DNA from: Brachypterus glaber
Taxonomy: Eukaryota; Arthropoda; Insecta; Coleoptera; Kateretidae
Direction of reading: 5' to 3'
Assembly: GCA_958510825.1 (NCBI GenBank)
Contig: OY294049.1
Location: 5,146,001-5,210,000, forward strand
Length of the DNA: 64,000 bases
Both the position numbers and the translations under genes were made by a program. The notes below the pieces were generated by a model, which saw only the letters and a program-made list of their open reading frames with translations, had not been told where the DNA came from and made no database searches. This document shows, one piece after another, positions 11,519-22,910 of this stretch; within the stretch, counting starts at the first letter, position 1, and every line of letters starts with the position of its first letter.

Positions 11519-12310
11519 AAAAGGGGTTTTCTCACAACAGAACACTCGGTGTTGCCAACACTGTTGGGATCGATCAGTTTTTAGAATGGACGTGATATAG
11601 TTTATAAAATAACTTTAGTTTAGTTTTAGAGCCTTGATGTGATGGTCGAAAATATAATTTAAAGTTGCGCTTAAGCACATAATATTTTATAAGTGAACTT
11701 ATGTTCTTTAATGGTTTTTATACTTGTATTTAATTATCGAAATATATTATTACCAACTTTTGTATTATATTAAGTTATGTTAAGTAAAGCCTTAATTTTA
11801 TATAAATTAAATTAAATTCTTATAATTATTAATACATATTAATAATAAATTAATATAAATACGGGCTTCCTAAAAGAAATTTATTTTATAATTTTTTACA
11901 CCTCACTCCACTACACACGTGAGTCAAATCCAGGAAGACACAGGTGGCCAAGAAGCTACCAGCAGTTGAGTTTAATGACCGAGACGACAGTCAGGTTTTA
12001 GCGCTGCAGCTATATAATTTTTTAATTTGTGCGTGAATTGTACATTGTCCATTTTGTGATATTTGTGTTGCCACGATTTTCCGGCAGCAATTATTGAACC
12101 AACACTTCAAATAACAGGCCTGTTACACCAGAATATACCAGTTTAAAGGGTAGGTGCTTTTAATTTTATAATTTAAATACTTTTGTGGCTGAACTATAGG
12201 TATTTGTGTTAATTACGTGAATTTTCTCTTATGGTAACAGTTCAATCGAAGGTTTTTTAAGAGATATATTTGATCCTTAATAAATAATTTCATTTATGTC
12301 TTTTAGTCCT
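11519..12310. other. Unassigned DNA, no gene supported
   Basis: The stretch near 11920-12150 is less AT-rich than its surroundings (GGAAGACACAGGTGGCC, ACAGGCCTGTTACACC). I find no convincing exon, LTR or RNA in it. Confidence 0.4.
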
Positions 12311-12700
12311 ATTTTACACATGGGACAAAACAAGTCCAGTCAATTATTGCCATGTTCCTAATATTGCCATCCCCTTTTAAACTCATTAGTTTGTCTTCTG
12401 TGTCATAGATGGCACTGTCAGTATATTTATTATATCAAAAATATGCCTGTTAATATGATGTATCTCTAGTTGGTAACGGCGTACATTACAACGCAGTTCG
12501 TGTTTCTTGTGCTTTCACAATAAAAAGTTGTAAAATTGTTCAAACTGTCGCAAGCCGAGTAGCATCGATTATTTCAAGGCAAGAACGTAATGAGGTAGTC
12601 ACAAACATGCACTTTCTTGGCCCATATTGTGTTTTACTCAACAAAGAAGCGAAAAGGTATTTTTTTGCGTCTAAATATATGTGTTCTTAATATTTCCAGG
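12310..12700 (+). mobile_element. Diverged left part of an M4-type element
   Basis: It carries CAATTATTGCCATGTTCCTAATATTGCCA and the downstream text GATGTATCT...GCAGTTCGTGTTTC...CTGTCGCAAGC found in the complete M4 copy (32106-32971). The outer TIR is degraded and the right half is absent. Confidence 0.78.
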
Positions 12701-13499
12701 TGATGTAGTTGATAAAAAAAAACGACAAAAACAAAAAACAGCCAGAAAAGAAAGTAACGAAGAATAAAAAAATAAAAAAGCTTTTAAATGATTTTTTTTT
12801 AGATTTTTCGGGATTCAAAAATGCAAAAATCTACATAGAGTGCCATTTAAAAAAAAAGTAATGCGAAACAATAATTTTGTATACCATTTTGTAGTTATTT
12901 TTGAGAAATATAAGCTTTAAAAAAATTGCTTTGATCGGATTTTAAACAACCTAATTTTAAAAGTCCATGGATTGAAACTCATCCGGTATATTATATTACA
13001 TAATATACACATAAAATTTTATGTTATCACTCGCGTGATAAGTCGAATCATTTGACGCCCCGATCGTTAAAATCGTCTTAGCACCAAACCATACACATAC
13101 GTTAATACAAACACGTTAAAAACATAACACTCCTTTCGCGTTGCTGTAGTCGGTAAAAAAATAGTTTGGGCAAAAACAAGTTAAGGGATAGGCACCCAAC
13201 AGGAGAAAACATTTGCAGAAAACCATATCTAGTTATTTTGAAATGCGTTGAAAGAACTTTCTGAATGCTAAATGCCTTTATTCTATAGGGATTGAAATTT
13301 CTCATTACAACCAAACAAAGGTACATTATAATTTAATTGCGTTCATATATTCTTTGAACATTTGTTGGTAGTAATTAAATAAATACATTAATAGTGATGA
13401 AGTTTAAATACTTCACTTAATCCTGAACACGTTTTATTTTAACCAAGATCTTATATTTAAAGAGGTCTGGTAATTCAGAAAAGGGGATTAAAAAAAATA
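12701..13499. other. Unassigned AT-rich DNA
   Basis: There is a short palindrome at about 12988-13005 (ATATTATATTACATAATAT) and ordinary AT-rich sequence. The 74-codon minus-strand frame here shows no recognisable domain. Confidence 0.45.
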
Positions 13500-13501
13500 T
13501 A

Positions 13502-13973
13502 GGGGGAGTCAAGGTTAACTGGGCCACAGGGTTAACTGGTCCACCTGCATTTTATTAAGTTTGTTTATTAGTATTGGCGCATTAGTGCAAATTCTAGTGA
13601 TATTTACTTAGTAGTATTGTTTTATGTATAAGTATTATGGCGGACCGTGTTGCCCACGTGTAAGTTGCAGTAAAGAAAGTGAATATTTTTCGATGAAAAG
13701 TAGGTGTTTACCTTAACTTTTATTTTTTTATTAATACTTTATTATTAATAGGAGGATCTAGAATAATATTTAACACAGGGTTAACTGGTCCAGCGGGGTT
13801 AAATGCTTTATCGTTAATAACTTTTTTTATATAAATAATATTTGTCTAAAGTATTAATATGTTCTAACTATAGTTATAATCTACCTTTTACCAAAGAAAA
13901 TATTTGAAAATTGTTTACAGGTTTTTCAAAAACTCGATATGAAAAAAGCTGCCCAGTTAACCCTGACTTCCCC
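13502..13973. mobile_element. Element M1 (GGTTAACTGGnCCA motif)
   Basis: This 472-bp TIR element is flanked by TA (13500-13501 and 13974-13975). The left end reads GGGGGAGTCAAGGTTAACTG and the right end is its diverged complement (CAGTTAACCCTGACTTCCCC). The terminal core GGTTAACTGG(G/T)CCA is repeated at 13525-13541 and 13774-13792, beside the terminal copies. No transposase is encoded. The design is shared with M2, M3 and M4. Confidence 0.85.
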
Positions 13974-14113
13974 TATACTTCTCTTTAATTTCTAGTAAAG
14001 TTTTACCACATTTAGTTCGTAAACCCACAAAACAATAGTTTTCTTAGCAGTTTAGGGTATCGACTATTCCCTGGCTTCATAAATACCATAGGTATTATTT
14101 TAAATAATCTATA

Positions 14114-14574
14114 CAGTATGTCCCCGGATGGAGGTAAAAAGAGGATTTTGTTTTATTTTTAATGTCTCAAAAAAAGTCACTCCTGACAACTTGCCCTGTT
14201 GTTTTTAAAGGCCTAAAACAACAAGCACTTTTTCTATAACTCTTACGCTTCATGAGATAACGTTTTTTTTTAATTCAAAATGGCGACTTTAAAATCATTA
14301 TATCAAGAGTTACACAAAAAGTGCTTAGTGTTTTGGGAGTTTAAAAACAAGCAGGGAAAGTTATCAAGAAAGCATTTTTTTTTTGAGATATACAATTTTA
14401 AAAAATTAAATTTTTTTAAAATCGCCATTTTGAAGAAAAAAAAAATATCATATTAACCTTAAGAGTTATACAAAAAGTGGTTAGTGTTTTGGTGGTTTAA
14501 ACACAAGCAGGGCTGTTTTGGGATAACAAAAATAAAAAAAAATACTTTTTGTAACTCCATTCGGGGACATACTG
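14114..14574. mobile_element. 461-bp TIR element, CAGTATGTCCCCG ends
   Basis: The ends CAGTATGTCCCCGGATGGAG and CTCCATTCGGGGACATACTG are inverted, with TA on each side (14112-14113, 14575-14576). Inside, a segment around AGAGTTA(C/T)ACAAAAAGTG...AGTGTTTTG recurs in direct and inverted form, so most of the element is built from a few repeated blocks. There is no coding frame. The TA site fits Tc1/mariner-like MITEs. Confidence 0.87.
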
Positions 14575-14589
14575 TATAATAAAATCGAT

Positions 14590-14622
14590 GAGCTGTCTGC
14601 CTGTCTGTCTGTCTGTCCTTTC
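14590..14622. repeat. Short (TGTC)n run
   Basis: An imperfect CTGTCTGCCTGTCTGTCTG run. Confidence 0.85.
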
Positions 14623-14698
14623 AGTATTTTTTTCATACTTTCCATATAACTGGAAATCTGAAACACTTTTAAGTATATTATTAATAAATGTTAATAAA

Positions 14699-14972
14699 TA
14701 ATTTAATTAAAAAAATACCCGACTGGTTAACTAAAAAGTATAAAACAAGAATAATGTGAAATAATTATATAGTAACCGTCGCAGTCGGAGGCGTCTTCGG
14801 TCTTCATACTATTAAAACATTTGTAAACTGAATTTAAAGATTTGTATAATTTTTTGTGATATTTAGGATTGGCCTTCGACTGCGAAGGTTACTTTATAAT
14901 TTTATTTCACATTATTCTTATTTTATACTTTTTAGTTAATCAGTCGGGTGTTTTTTTTTTAATTAAATTATT
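14699..14972. mobile_element. 274-bp MITE with about 80-bp TIRs
   Basis: Left CCCGACTGGTTAACTAAAAA and right TTTTTAGTTAATCAGTCGGG are inverted. The match continues inward through ATAATGTGAAATAA and the CGCAGTCG/CGACTGCG block. The outermost bases are AATTTAATT-like on both sides. It is non-coding, and the superfamily is not assigned. Confidence 0.87.
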
Positions 14973-15026
14973 TATTTTAAAAGTTTTTTTTTGTTAAATA
15001 AACCGTTCATAAACGGTTTTATTTTA

Positions 15027-15835
15027 AGCTAATGAATACAGCTAATATAGTCGAAACATGTACAAATATAGTTATAACTATAATAACTATTATTCATGGG
15101 ACCAAGACGTATCTCTCGATACCTTATTTATAAAAACCAAACGTTTATTTTTTATTTATTTAGGCGAAACATGGACATTTATATAACCCGAAAAACAAGA
15201 AAAATAGTTTGACACCTCAACTGTCAAATCCACATTGGGGTTTAGGCTGTAGAACAAATTGCTTATTTTATGCTGATGATAAAACGAATAAATCGAATAT
15301 AGTTGAAACGTGGATAAATCCATCTATAACTATAATAACTACTTTTATTCATGTATTCAAGACGCATCGTTTAATACCTCATTTATAAAAAATCGGACAA
15401 GTTTTTCATTTTTGCTCTTTATAAATCCCTGATGATGACAGGCCAAATAGGCGAAACATGGATTTTTATATAGCCTATGTCACTCGCGGCATAAAGACGA
15501 ATCGTCTGACACATCAATTGTTTAATTTGAGTTGGGCGTTTAGGCTGTAGGGAAAATTTCTTATTTTATGCTAATGATAAACGAATAAATTGAATATAGT
15601 CGAAACGTGGTCAAATACAGCTTTAACTATAATAACTATTCATTGGACCAAGATGCATCATTTGATACATTTATAAAAATCGAATGAGTTTTTCATTTTT
15701 GCTCTTTATAAATCTCTGATGATGACGGGCCAAATAGGGTTTTTATATAACCTATGTCACCGGAGGCATGAAGGCGAATCGTTTGACAACCCAATTGTCG
15801 GATTCTGTCTATGTGTTTAGGCTGTAGAGTGGTAC
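15027..15835 (+). repeat. About 2.7 tandem units of 277-299 bp
   Basis: TTTAGGCTGTAG recurs near 15241, 15540 and 15817. ATAGT(C/T)GAAAC recurs at 15047, 15299 and 15596. CTCTTTATAAATC(C/T)CTGATGATGA occurs in two of the units. The first unit lacks part of that block. The units differ clearly from each other, so the array is old. Confidence 0.88.
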
Positions 15836-15840
15836 AAACA

Positions 15841-15879
15841 TATATACACATACATACATACATACATACATACATAGAC
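15841..15879. repeat. (TACA)n microsatellite
   Basis: A short CATA/TACA run directly before the TTTA array. Confidence 0.9.
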
Positions 15880-15890
15880 TGTTAAACACA

Positions 15891-16166
<276 letters not shown>

Positions 16167-16577
16167 TATTCTTGGTCAGTCGGATAAAAACCTGGGTCCG
16201 CCGACGAGAAAGGTCTGAAACCTTAATTTTTTAAGAGCTGTGGGTCAAAAAATAATATATTTTTTTTAATTTTATAAATTTGGTGAATGCACCAACATTA
16301 ACCCCCCCCCTGGCCTAAATATGAGCAAACCTGTTAAAAAACAGGCTTAACGGATAGTTTATAAAAAAACGTTTGTATTTCAATACAGTGTTTATGTTTA
16401 TCCATTTTTTCCTGGCATTTTAACAAAGCGGAACACTGCCTTGTGGTAAAATTATATTGACATTTTACCTTCGTAACGAAAACAAAGTCCGAGTCGAGCG
16501 AACCCTTATCAATGTCCAATCGCTTATATGGTGTATCATGGTAAATTTACTTCAATACCAGGAAGAAAATCCCACAC

Positions 16578-16888
16578 GCTGATCCTGAACACAAAAAAGT
16601 TTAATAGACTTTCCCACACCAACAGTAAAACCTGAGATGCTAAGTTTCTGAAGACTTTGTTCCTTACAAATGAGTAATTTCAAAAAACTATTGTTGACTG
16701 AATAGTTCTTTATGTTTTACTACTTTACTTACTATATAAATTTTTATCGGAGACCTTAAATCTTCCGAAACTTAGCAGCTCAAAATTTATTTTTGATGGT
16801 TTTATAATGTGTCGACCTTGTATTAACAGGATTAACTCTTGGTTTGCGTTATAAAATTACATACACTTCTTTTGTGTTCGGGATCAGC
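16578..16888. mobile_element. Foldback MITE, GCTGATCCTGAACAC ends
   Basis: GCTGATCCTGAACACAAAAA at the left is inverted to CTTTTGTGTTCGGGATCAGC at the right. A second inverted pair, GATGCTAAGTTTCTGAAGA and TCTTCCGAAACTTAGCAGC, lies inside. There is no ORF. Confidence 0.82.
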
Positions 16889-17218
16889 ATGCTCACCATA
16901 CAGTTTTGTTTTCAGTTCAGGCCTAGAGATATTTTAAGTTTTGACAAACTAATACGTTTCTCTAAAATATTGTGCTCACAAGAGTTTTCAGTGAGAATTG
17001 GTACCCTGGCTTCAAACTGACTCAGGTTAAGACTAGGGTTTTTAATTTTTTTCTATTTTTTCACATTTCCCGGATTTTATAAAATTCATAAACTGAATTT
17101 TCATTCCAACAAATATTTAAGTACTTTAAGAAGTATTCTATATATTTTTTTCTTGTATAATAATTATAATTACTACATAATGTTATAAAATGTACTTTAT
17201 ATAATAGTATATAATATA

Positions 17219-17700
17219 CAGGGTTATTTCTTTTGTCTGTCTGACGTCACGTTTTTTGAGGACACAGTAACTCAAGAACGAATTAGCTGATCGACTAGAA
17301 ATGTTTAGGAAAAATTAAGTTATATGCAGGGAAGATCCCTATTATTTTTAAAAATAATGCTCCCGAAAACAAAAAAAATATGGAGTTAAACTTAAAAAAA
17401 AAATCAGAAGGAAAAGTCGGATTGACTTTTTTTTTTTTTAAGAAAAATTGAAGCGTCAAGTGGATGAAGGTGTTATGTAACATTTTTTTTTTAAATGGTG
17501 AAATTTCTATGATATTATTTTAGAAGGGTCTAATACCTTCTAAATTCATTGAAAATTTTAAATGTTTAAAAAAAAAGTTACATCCATCCACTTGATGCTT
17601 TAATTACTTTTATTTTAAAGATAAATCTGCCCAATTTTGAAAAAAAAATCTATTTAAAAACAAAAAAGTTATACGGGCACACTTGAGAAAATTAAATTAT
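17219..17700. mobile_element. TA-CAGGGTTATT foldback, right end lost
   Basis: The left end TACAGGGTTATTTCTTTTG follows TA. The interior is palindromic around about 17520: GCGTCAAGTGGATGAAGG faces CATCCATCCACTTGATGC. The right terminus is replaced by the start of the next element at 17702. Confidence 0.7.
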
Positions 17701-17701
17701 A

Positions 17702-18134
17702 CAGGGTTATTCAGAAATAAGTTAGAGAAATTTAAGAGGTAATTCTACGTTTAAATACAAAGCTTTCCGAAATGTTGAAAATTTTTGAAATGGGAAAGCA
17801 AAATATGAAAAAAAGTTGGTCCGTAAATGAGTCCTAAGGGTGCTACGGCTCTTTAAAATTGTAATAAAAATAATGTTTTTAATTAACTCTTGTACCCTTT
17901 AAGCTAAATCAACGAGCTTTTGCATGTATATTAGTAGGTATTAATAAGGGCAATAAGTTTATGTAAATTTATTTTTTTGAATTTATTCAGATGCGTGCTT
18001 AGACGAACAAAATATGTGAGGCTTAACATATTTTTGTCCCAAAGTTTTTTATGTGTATTATTTTTGGACTTTTTGTAATAAATATAGATTCCTTTAGTAA
18101 AAATACATAAAAAATGTCATATAGTGTAACACTG
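17702..18134 (+). mobile_element. Left half of a TA-CAGGG foldback
   Basis: It starts CAGGGTTATTCAGAAATAAG and follows the text of the complete copy at 18297 (GGTCCG.AAATGAG.CCTAAGGG, then GCTTTTGCATGTATA and TTAATAAGGGCAATAAGTTT). It stops after AGTGTAACACTG, the midpoint of the complete element. The inverted right half is absent. Confidence 0.82.
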
Positions 18135-18296
18135 TTTTGTCATAAAATTTAGGTTGATAAATTCAAGTTTTTGACAAGTGACATACGTGAAGTTAGCTAC
18201 ACGAGCCTTCCCGACCAAGGGAGGGAAATGAGGTGTTTCTAACTTTTTGCGAAGTTGCAATTAATAATAATTAATTTTCCAACTTTTATGTATATA

Positions 18297-19028
18297 CAGG
18301 GTGATCCATAACTGGCATGCCAAAATTTAAGAGGTGATTCTAGATCCAAAAATATAAAAAAAGTTCCTATAAAGGTTGGTCCGGAAATGAGCCCTAAGGG
18401 ATCTAGGGCCCTTTAAAATTGTAATAAAAATAAGGTTTTTAATTAATAACTCGGGTACCGTTTAAGCTAGAGCGTCGAGCTTTTGCATGTATACTAGTAT
18501 TAATAAGGGCAATAAGTTTATGTTAATTTATTTTTTTAATTTATCCAGAGGCGTGCCCAGACGGACAAAATATATGAGGCTTAAAACATTTTTGCCCCAA
18601 ACTTTTCTATGTGTATGTTTTTTGGATTTGTTGTAAAAAATATAGATTTCTAGAGTAAAAATACATATAAAATATCATATAGTGTAACACTGTAGGAGCA
18701 ACCGTTATCAAAAAAAAATACAATTAAGAGGAAGTAACATTTTGTGCCACCAAAAACGTTACTTTTTAAAAGGCTATTACTCCTTTAATATTAAATTTAG
18801 GTGTTTTGGTGTATAATACTTTTTTGCTCAGTTTTAAATGCAGAATCACCCTGCAGCATTAAAATTTTATTGGTGCTTTTTTTTGTTCCCCATTCAATAC
18901 GTCATCTTCGAAGGGCCGTAGCTCCCTTAGGGCTCATTTCCGGACCAACCTTTATAGAAACTTTTTTTCATATTTTTGGATGTAGAATCACCTCTTAAAT
19001 TTCGGTACGCGAGTTCTGGAACAGGCTG
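18297..19028. mobile_element. Complete TA-CAGGGTG foldback element, copy 1
   Basis: The element is 732 bp with TA on both sides (18295-18296, 19029-19030). The left TIR starts CAGGGTGATCCATAACTGG. The right TIR is inverted and ends TTCTGGAACAGGCTG. The inverted match continues for about 120 bp through TTTAAGAGGTGATTCTA and GGTTGGTCCGGAAATGAGC. No transposase is encoded. The copy is about 99% identical to 48778-49507. The 65-codon frame at 18801 lies in the right arm and is not a gene. Confidence 0.92.
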
Positions 19029-19127
19029 TATGTAATTAGCCAATTACTAAATAGTTTTGAATAAACTCCATTTTTTTTTTTTGAGAAATTTTAACTTTTC
19101 TATTAGATCGTAGAAAAAATTAATTTC

Positions 19128-19180
19128 ATGCGCGGAGGTGAAAAATAGGAAAGCTTTTTTAGGTAATGAGAAGTGTATTT
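19128..19180 (-). repeat. Inverted copy of the edge of the 20-kb array
   Basis: GCGCGGAGGTGAAAAATAGG and AAAGCTTTTTT match the reverse complement of 20003-20048 (CCTCCGCGCG, GAGCTTTCCC). The pair brackets 0.87 kb and could be the TIRs of an older element. Confidence 0.6.
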
Positions 19181-19194
19181 TATTTATTTTGCGT

Positions 19195-19300
19195 TTTAGT
19201 TAAATCATTTTAACTTGGGTAAGACAAGTATTTGGGAGAATGCAATGCACTATGCACTGTGAATAATATATAATGGAATGTAAAGCATTCTTCTTTTAAA
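19195..19300 (-). mobile_element. Solo left end of repeat P, reversed
   Basis: GGGAGAATGCAATGCAC...GTGAATAATATATAATGGAATG is the reverse complement of the P left-end hairpin. The rest of P is not here. Confidence 0.6.
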
Positions 19301-19610
19301 AATTATTTTCATAAATTCTTAACAAATATTTCTTTTCGAGTTTCAGTTATAACGACAATGAATGATTTAAAAAAAAAAACTTGAAAAATGGCTTAATAAA
19401 GTTAAAGTAAAGTTTATCATTTATTGAGTCTTTTGTTTTCCTCAATAACTATTATATTTAATCAAAACATTTCCTTTTAAAGAAAGTTTTTTTATCTTGG
19501 AAATATTCTTACGTCTTTGTGTTTTTTGTTTAATGGGCATAATCTATTTTCGTTAAAAAATAGTATTTTAAACTGTAAAAAATCCCATTTGCCTTTAACT
19601 GTCAGTCTGA

Positions 19611-21475
19611 AATAACACAGGCACACGAAAGAAAAAAAGTCATCACCTCAAAAAAGTAATGAAAGTTGAAACACTTTTCATCAATTTTTTTGAGTTTAGG
19701 AACGAAATGGATCTGACCGAGTCAAACCACGTCGTACCCTCCGGGAGTTATCAACAACACAGTGCCTTTGTTACATAAATAGCTATTAATTGATGAAAGT
19801 TTTAACGAAGTGAGTTTTTAGAAATCAGTATTATTTATAAATAAATTATTTTAATTAAATTAATTAAAATTAGTTTATTAATTAAAGTTGGGCTAAAAAA
19901 TAAAAATATTTATTTATATATAGTAATATCAATCCCAATTATTTCATATTCATGTAATTTATCATAAATACATCTATAATAATTACACAGCCACAAAAAA
20001 AAAATACACTGCCCAGTAAAAGAGCTTTCCCATTGTCACCTCCGCGCGTAAAATAGATTTTTTATTATCAGATTCACTTTTAGCAACCTTAAAAATTTAC
20101 CAGTTTTTACAAAAACTACCCTGCCCCTCAGGGGGTGGAGTAAGAATTGTTTTATTATCAGATTCAATTTCAGCAACCTGAAAAATCCCAATATACCCAT
20201 TTTCACTAAAACTACCCCCGCCCCTTTGGGGGTGGAGTTAGAACTTTTTTATAATTAGATTCACTTTTAGCAAAAACAAAAACCCCAATATACCAATTTT
20301 CACGAAAACTACCCCCCTTTAGAATTTTTTTTTATCAGATTCACTTACAGTAACCTTGAAAATATACCCCCGCCCCTCAGGGGGTGGATTTAGAATTTTT
20401 TTATTATCAGATTCACTTTCAGCAACTTCAAAAATCCCAATATTCCAGTTTTCACAAAAACTACCCCCACCCCTCAGGGGGTAAAATTAGAAAAAAAATC
20501 AGATTCACATTCGTCGACCCCAAAAACCCCTATATACATACTTTGAGGAAAATATTGAAAATATTTAAAAATAATTACCTTCTCATCACAGCGGGGATGG
20601 AGTTAGAAAATTTTTATTATCAGATTCAATTTCAGCAACCTTAAAAACCCGCATATAGCAATTTTCAAATTTTTGTAAAAAAATGCATTTTCCCAATTTG
20701 TCGCACCCCAATGTTCGCCAAAAATAATCCCGAGCGAGAACTTATGGTAAATTTATACCTTAAAGCGTTCTTAAGTTATCGTGACCACAAGATTTCCCGG
20801 AATTTGATTTATATCGTCACAAAACGCAAAAATACGCAAAAAAAAATGGAAAATTTTAACACGAATTCAAGGCTTTCCGAAAATTTGAAAATTATCAAAA
20901 TGGGAAAGCAAAAAAGGTCCGGATTTTTTTTTTGAAGATCACTATATTCCTATGTATTTTGAGGGAATGCCTATTTGAGGTAAAATAGCACCTTGTTCGA
21001 TTAATTTTGTAGATAACATCGAAAAACTTTCCTTTAATTAATTTACTCGAAAATAACGTTTTTCACAAAACTAATGCGATGAGGTGCTATTTTCACCTCA
21101 AATTTGTATTTAGCGCCTCAAAATACATACAAATATGGTCTCTAAAAAAATTCTTGACCTTTTTTTTGTGTGCGGCCACAAAAAGAAAAAAAAAGTCAAG
21201 ATTTTTCTCGAAACTACTGTTTTCTATGTATTTTGAGGCGCTAAATCTGAATTTGAGGTCAAAATAACACGTTATCCGATTAGTTTTGGAGATAACCTCA
21301 AAAAACGTTTCTTTCATACTCGAAAATAAGGTTTTTTGAGGTTCTCTCCAAAACTAATCGGATGAGGTGCTAAATAGCACCTTAAATTCGGATTCAGCGC
21401 CTTAAAATACATAGGAATACAATGGTCTCCTAAAAAACTTCGGACTTTTTTTTCTTTTTGTGTGCCTGTGTTATT
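19611..21475. mobile_element. Composite foldback with AATAACACAGGC ends
   Basis: The termini AATAACACAGGCACACGAAAG and TTTTTGTGTGCCTGTGTTATT are inverted. The same terminus type bounds 36484-37459 and 46588-47130. The interior holds the GC-rich array (20030-20690) and, at 20940-21475, two consecutive palindromes built from ATGTATTTTGAGG, GAGGTGCTA and AAACTAATCGGATGAGG. Overlapping frames on both strands at 21079-21317 are the palindrome read twice. Nested insertion or element fusion would explain it. Confidence 0.7.
20030..20690. repeat. GC-rich tandem array A, unit about 100 bp
   Basis: At least five imperfect units of the form TTATTATCAGATTCACTTTC, AGCAACCT, CCCAATATACCAGTTTTCAC, then a CCCCGCCCCTCAGGGGGTGG palindrome and AGTTAGAA. 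The order and unit are those of array B at 25235-25790, in the opposite orientation. Frames across it are not coding. Confidence 0.88.
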
Positions 21476-22185
21476 AATAACTAATTATAGAATTATATGG
21501 AATAATAGTGCCACATTAAGCTACAAGTTTTAATTAATGTATATTTATTTTACTTTTTGCTCTCTCTCTCTCTCTATCTCTCTTTATTTTTGGGCTTGTT
21601 AGTTTCTGCAGATGGTTCGCCTGGTTTCGCTCTCTTTTGGCCTGGTTTTCTGTAAGACTTCTTAAATGTTTACTTCTTCTCTTCATTAATTATGACCTTT
21701 TGGTCACTTATGGTCTTGAACTATTATCCTTTTTCCAAAGTCCAAACCAGATACAAGTTTTACAATTGTTTCAAATAAATAAAATTTCTTCTATCATAAC
21801 CTCAAAAACATGTGGATAACCCTTATCCAGATTCAACCACTAAATTACATCACATATACTAACTTTCCATTGTAAAATCGTTATCAAAAGTTATAACGAT
21901 TGTAGATTTAATAATATTTTCTTAACAACACACATTTTTACATAAATTACTTGATGCAGCTCGCGCGAAAAACTTACGCCATTTTTAATTTTTTCCTTAA
22001 ATGTATAACATGTATTACCTTCGCGTCACCCACGCTGAATGTGCTTTTTGCTCTAGGGGCTATATTTTAAATATATCAAGCAAAATTTCGCAAAATTTTG
22101 ACCCCCTCTCCAAATGTAACGCCACGTAATATAAATACGCAACGCTAGCAGCCAAGACCCCACCTAAAATAAATTGGGTGACAAA
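21476..22185. other. AT-rich DNA with a CT run, no gene
   Basis: A (CT)n run lies at 21560-21585. A plausible tiny exon-like stretch on the minus strand (about 22025-22065, AG and GT at its sides) could not be supported. Confidence 0.4.
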
Positions 22186-22477
22186 ACAACCCGTTTTTAT
22201 TCCTTTATAAATAACAAGCCGTCACCCGCGACTTCGTCTGCATTGAATTTTTATATTCCTAATTTGAGAAATGATGGGTTCCCCATACTTTTCTCCTCTA
22301 TTTCACCCCCTTCAGTTTTTTTTAGAAAAAAGATAGCCCATGTCTTCCTCAGGATGCAATCTACCTCCTTGCCAAATGTTATTGAAATATGTTCAGCGGT
22401 TTAGGCGTGAAAAGGTAACAAAAAGACAAACAAACAGAGTTACTTTCACATTTATAATAATAGTATGGACTATGGAT
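22186..22477 (+). mobile_element. RTE-type LINE or SINE 3' end
   Basis: The segment reads CACCCGCGACTTCGTCTGC, then GCCCATGTCTTCCTCAGGATGC, GTTCAGCGGTTTAGGCGTG and AGAGTTACTTTCACATTTA, and ends in TAATAATAGTATGGA. I recognise this order as the 3' region of RTE-clade retroposons (and SINEs that borrow it) widespread in insects. It is 5'-truncated and has no RT. Short frames across it are not coding. Confidence 0.78.
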
Positions 22478-22910
22478 AAAGAGAGTCAAGTAGCGCTACA
22501 TCAGCCCTTACTTCCTCTAGTAACCCATCGTTATACTAAGCACTACTCTCCTCCCTAAATACGTTACGTATTTTAAGCATGGCCCCCTAGGTCGAAAAGT
22601 AAGTTTTCGTCGAAATATCTTCAGAAAAAAGTGTGCTTTTAACAATCAAATAAAAAAATCAAACAAAACAATATTGCAGCTGAAACTTTTTGCATTGGTA
22701 GGGTAGTTTTAATGTAGTTGTTAGTGTCAACTTTGTTTCTTCAACTTAGATAAACATTTCGTAAAGGTAGAAATATTCCGACGTTTATTTCTTTTCAATA
22801 TATTTATGAAATATATACCACAAAAATGCGAAACTCAGTCACAGATATAAACACACGAATTATTCGAGTTTCCGTAATAAAAGGTACCAAGTTGTAGTAC
22901 ATACCAATCT

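Noticed and set aside
21079..21317. Overlapping frames on both strands with similar residues
   Set aside because: This is the signature of a palindrome; both frames fall in the arms of the composite foldback.
22020..22070. Tiny minus-strand exon with AG and GT at its sides
   Set aside because: It is only about 40 nt, the frame is unrecognised, and AG/GT pairs at this spacing are expected by chance.
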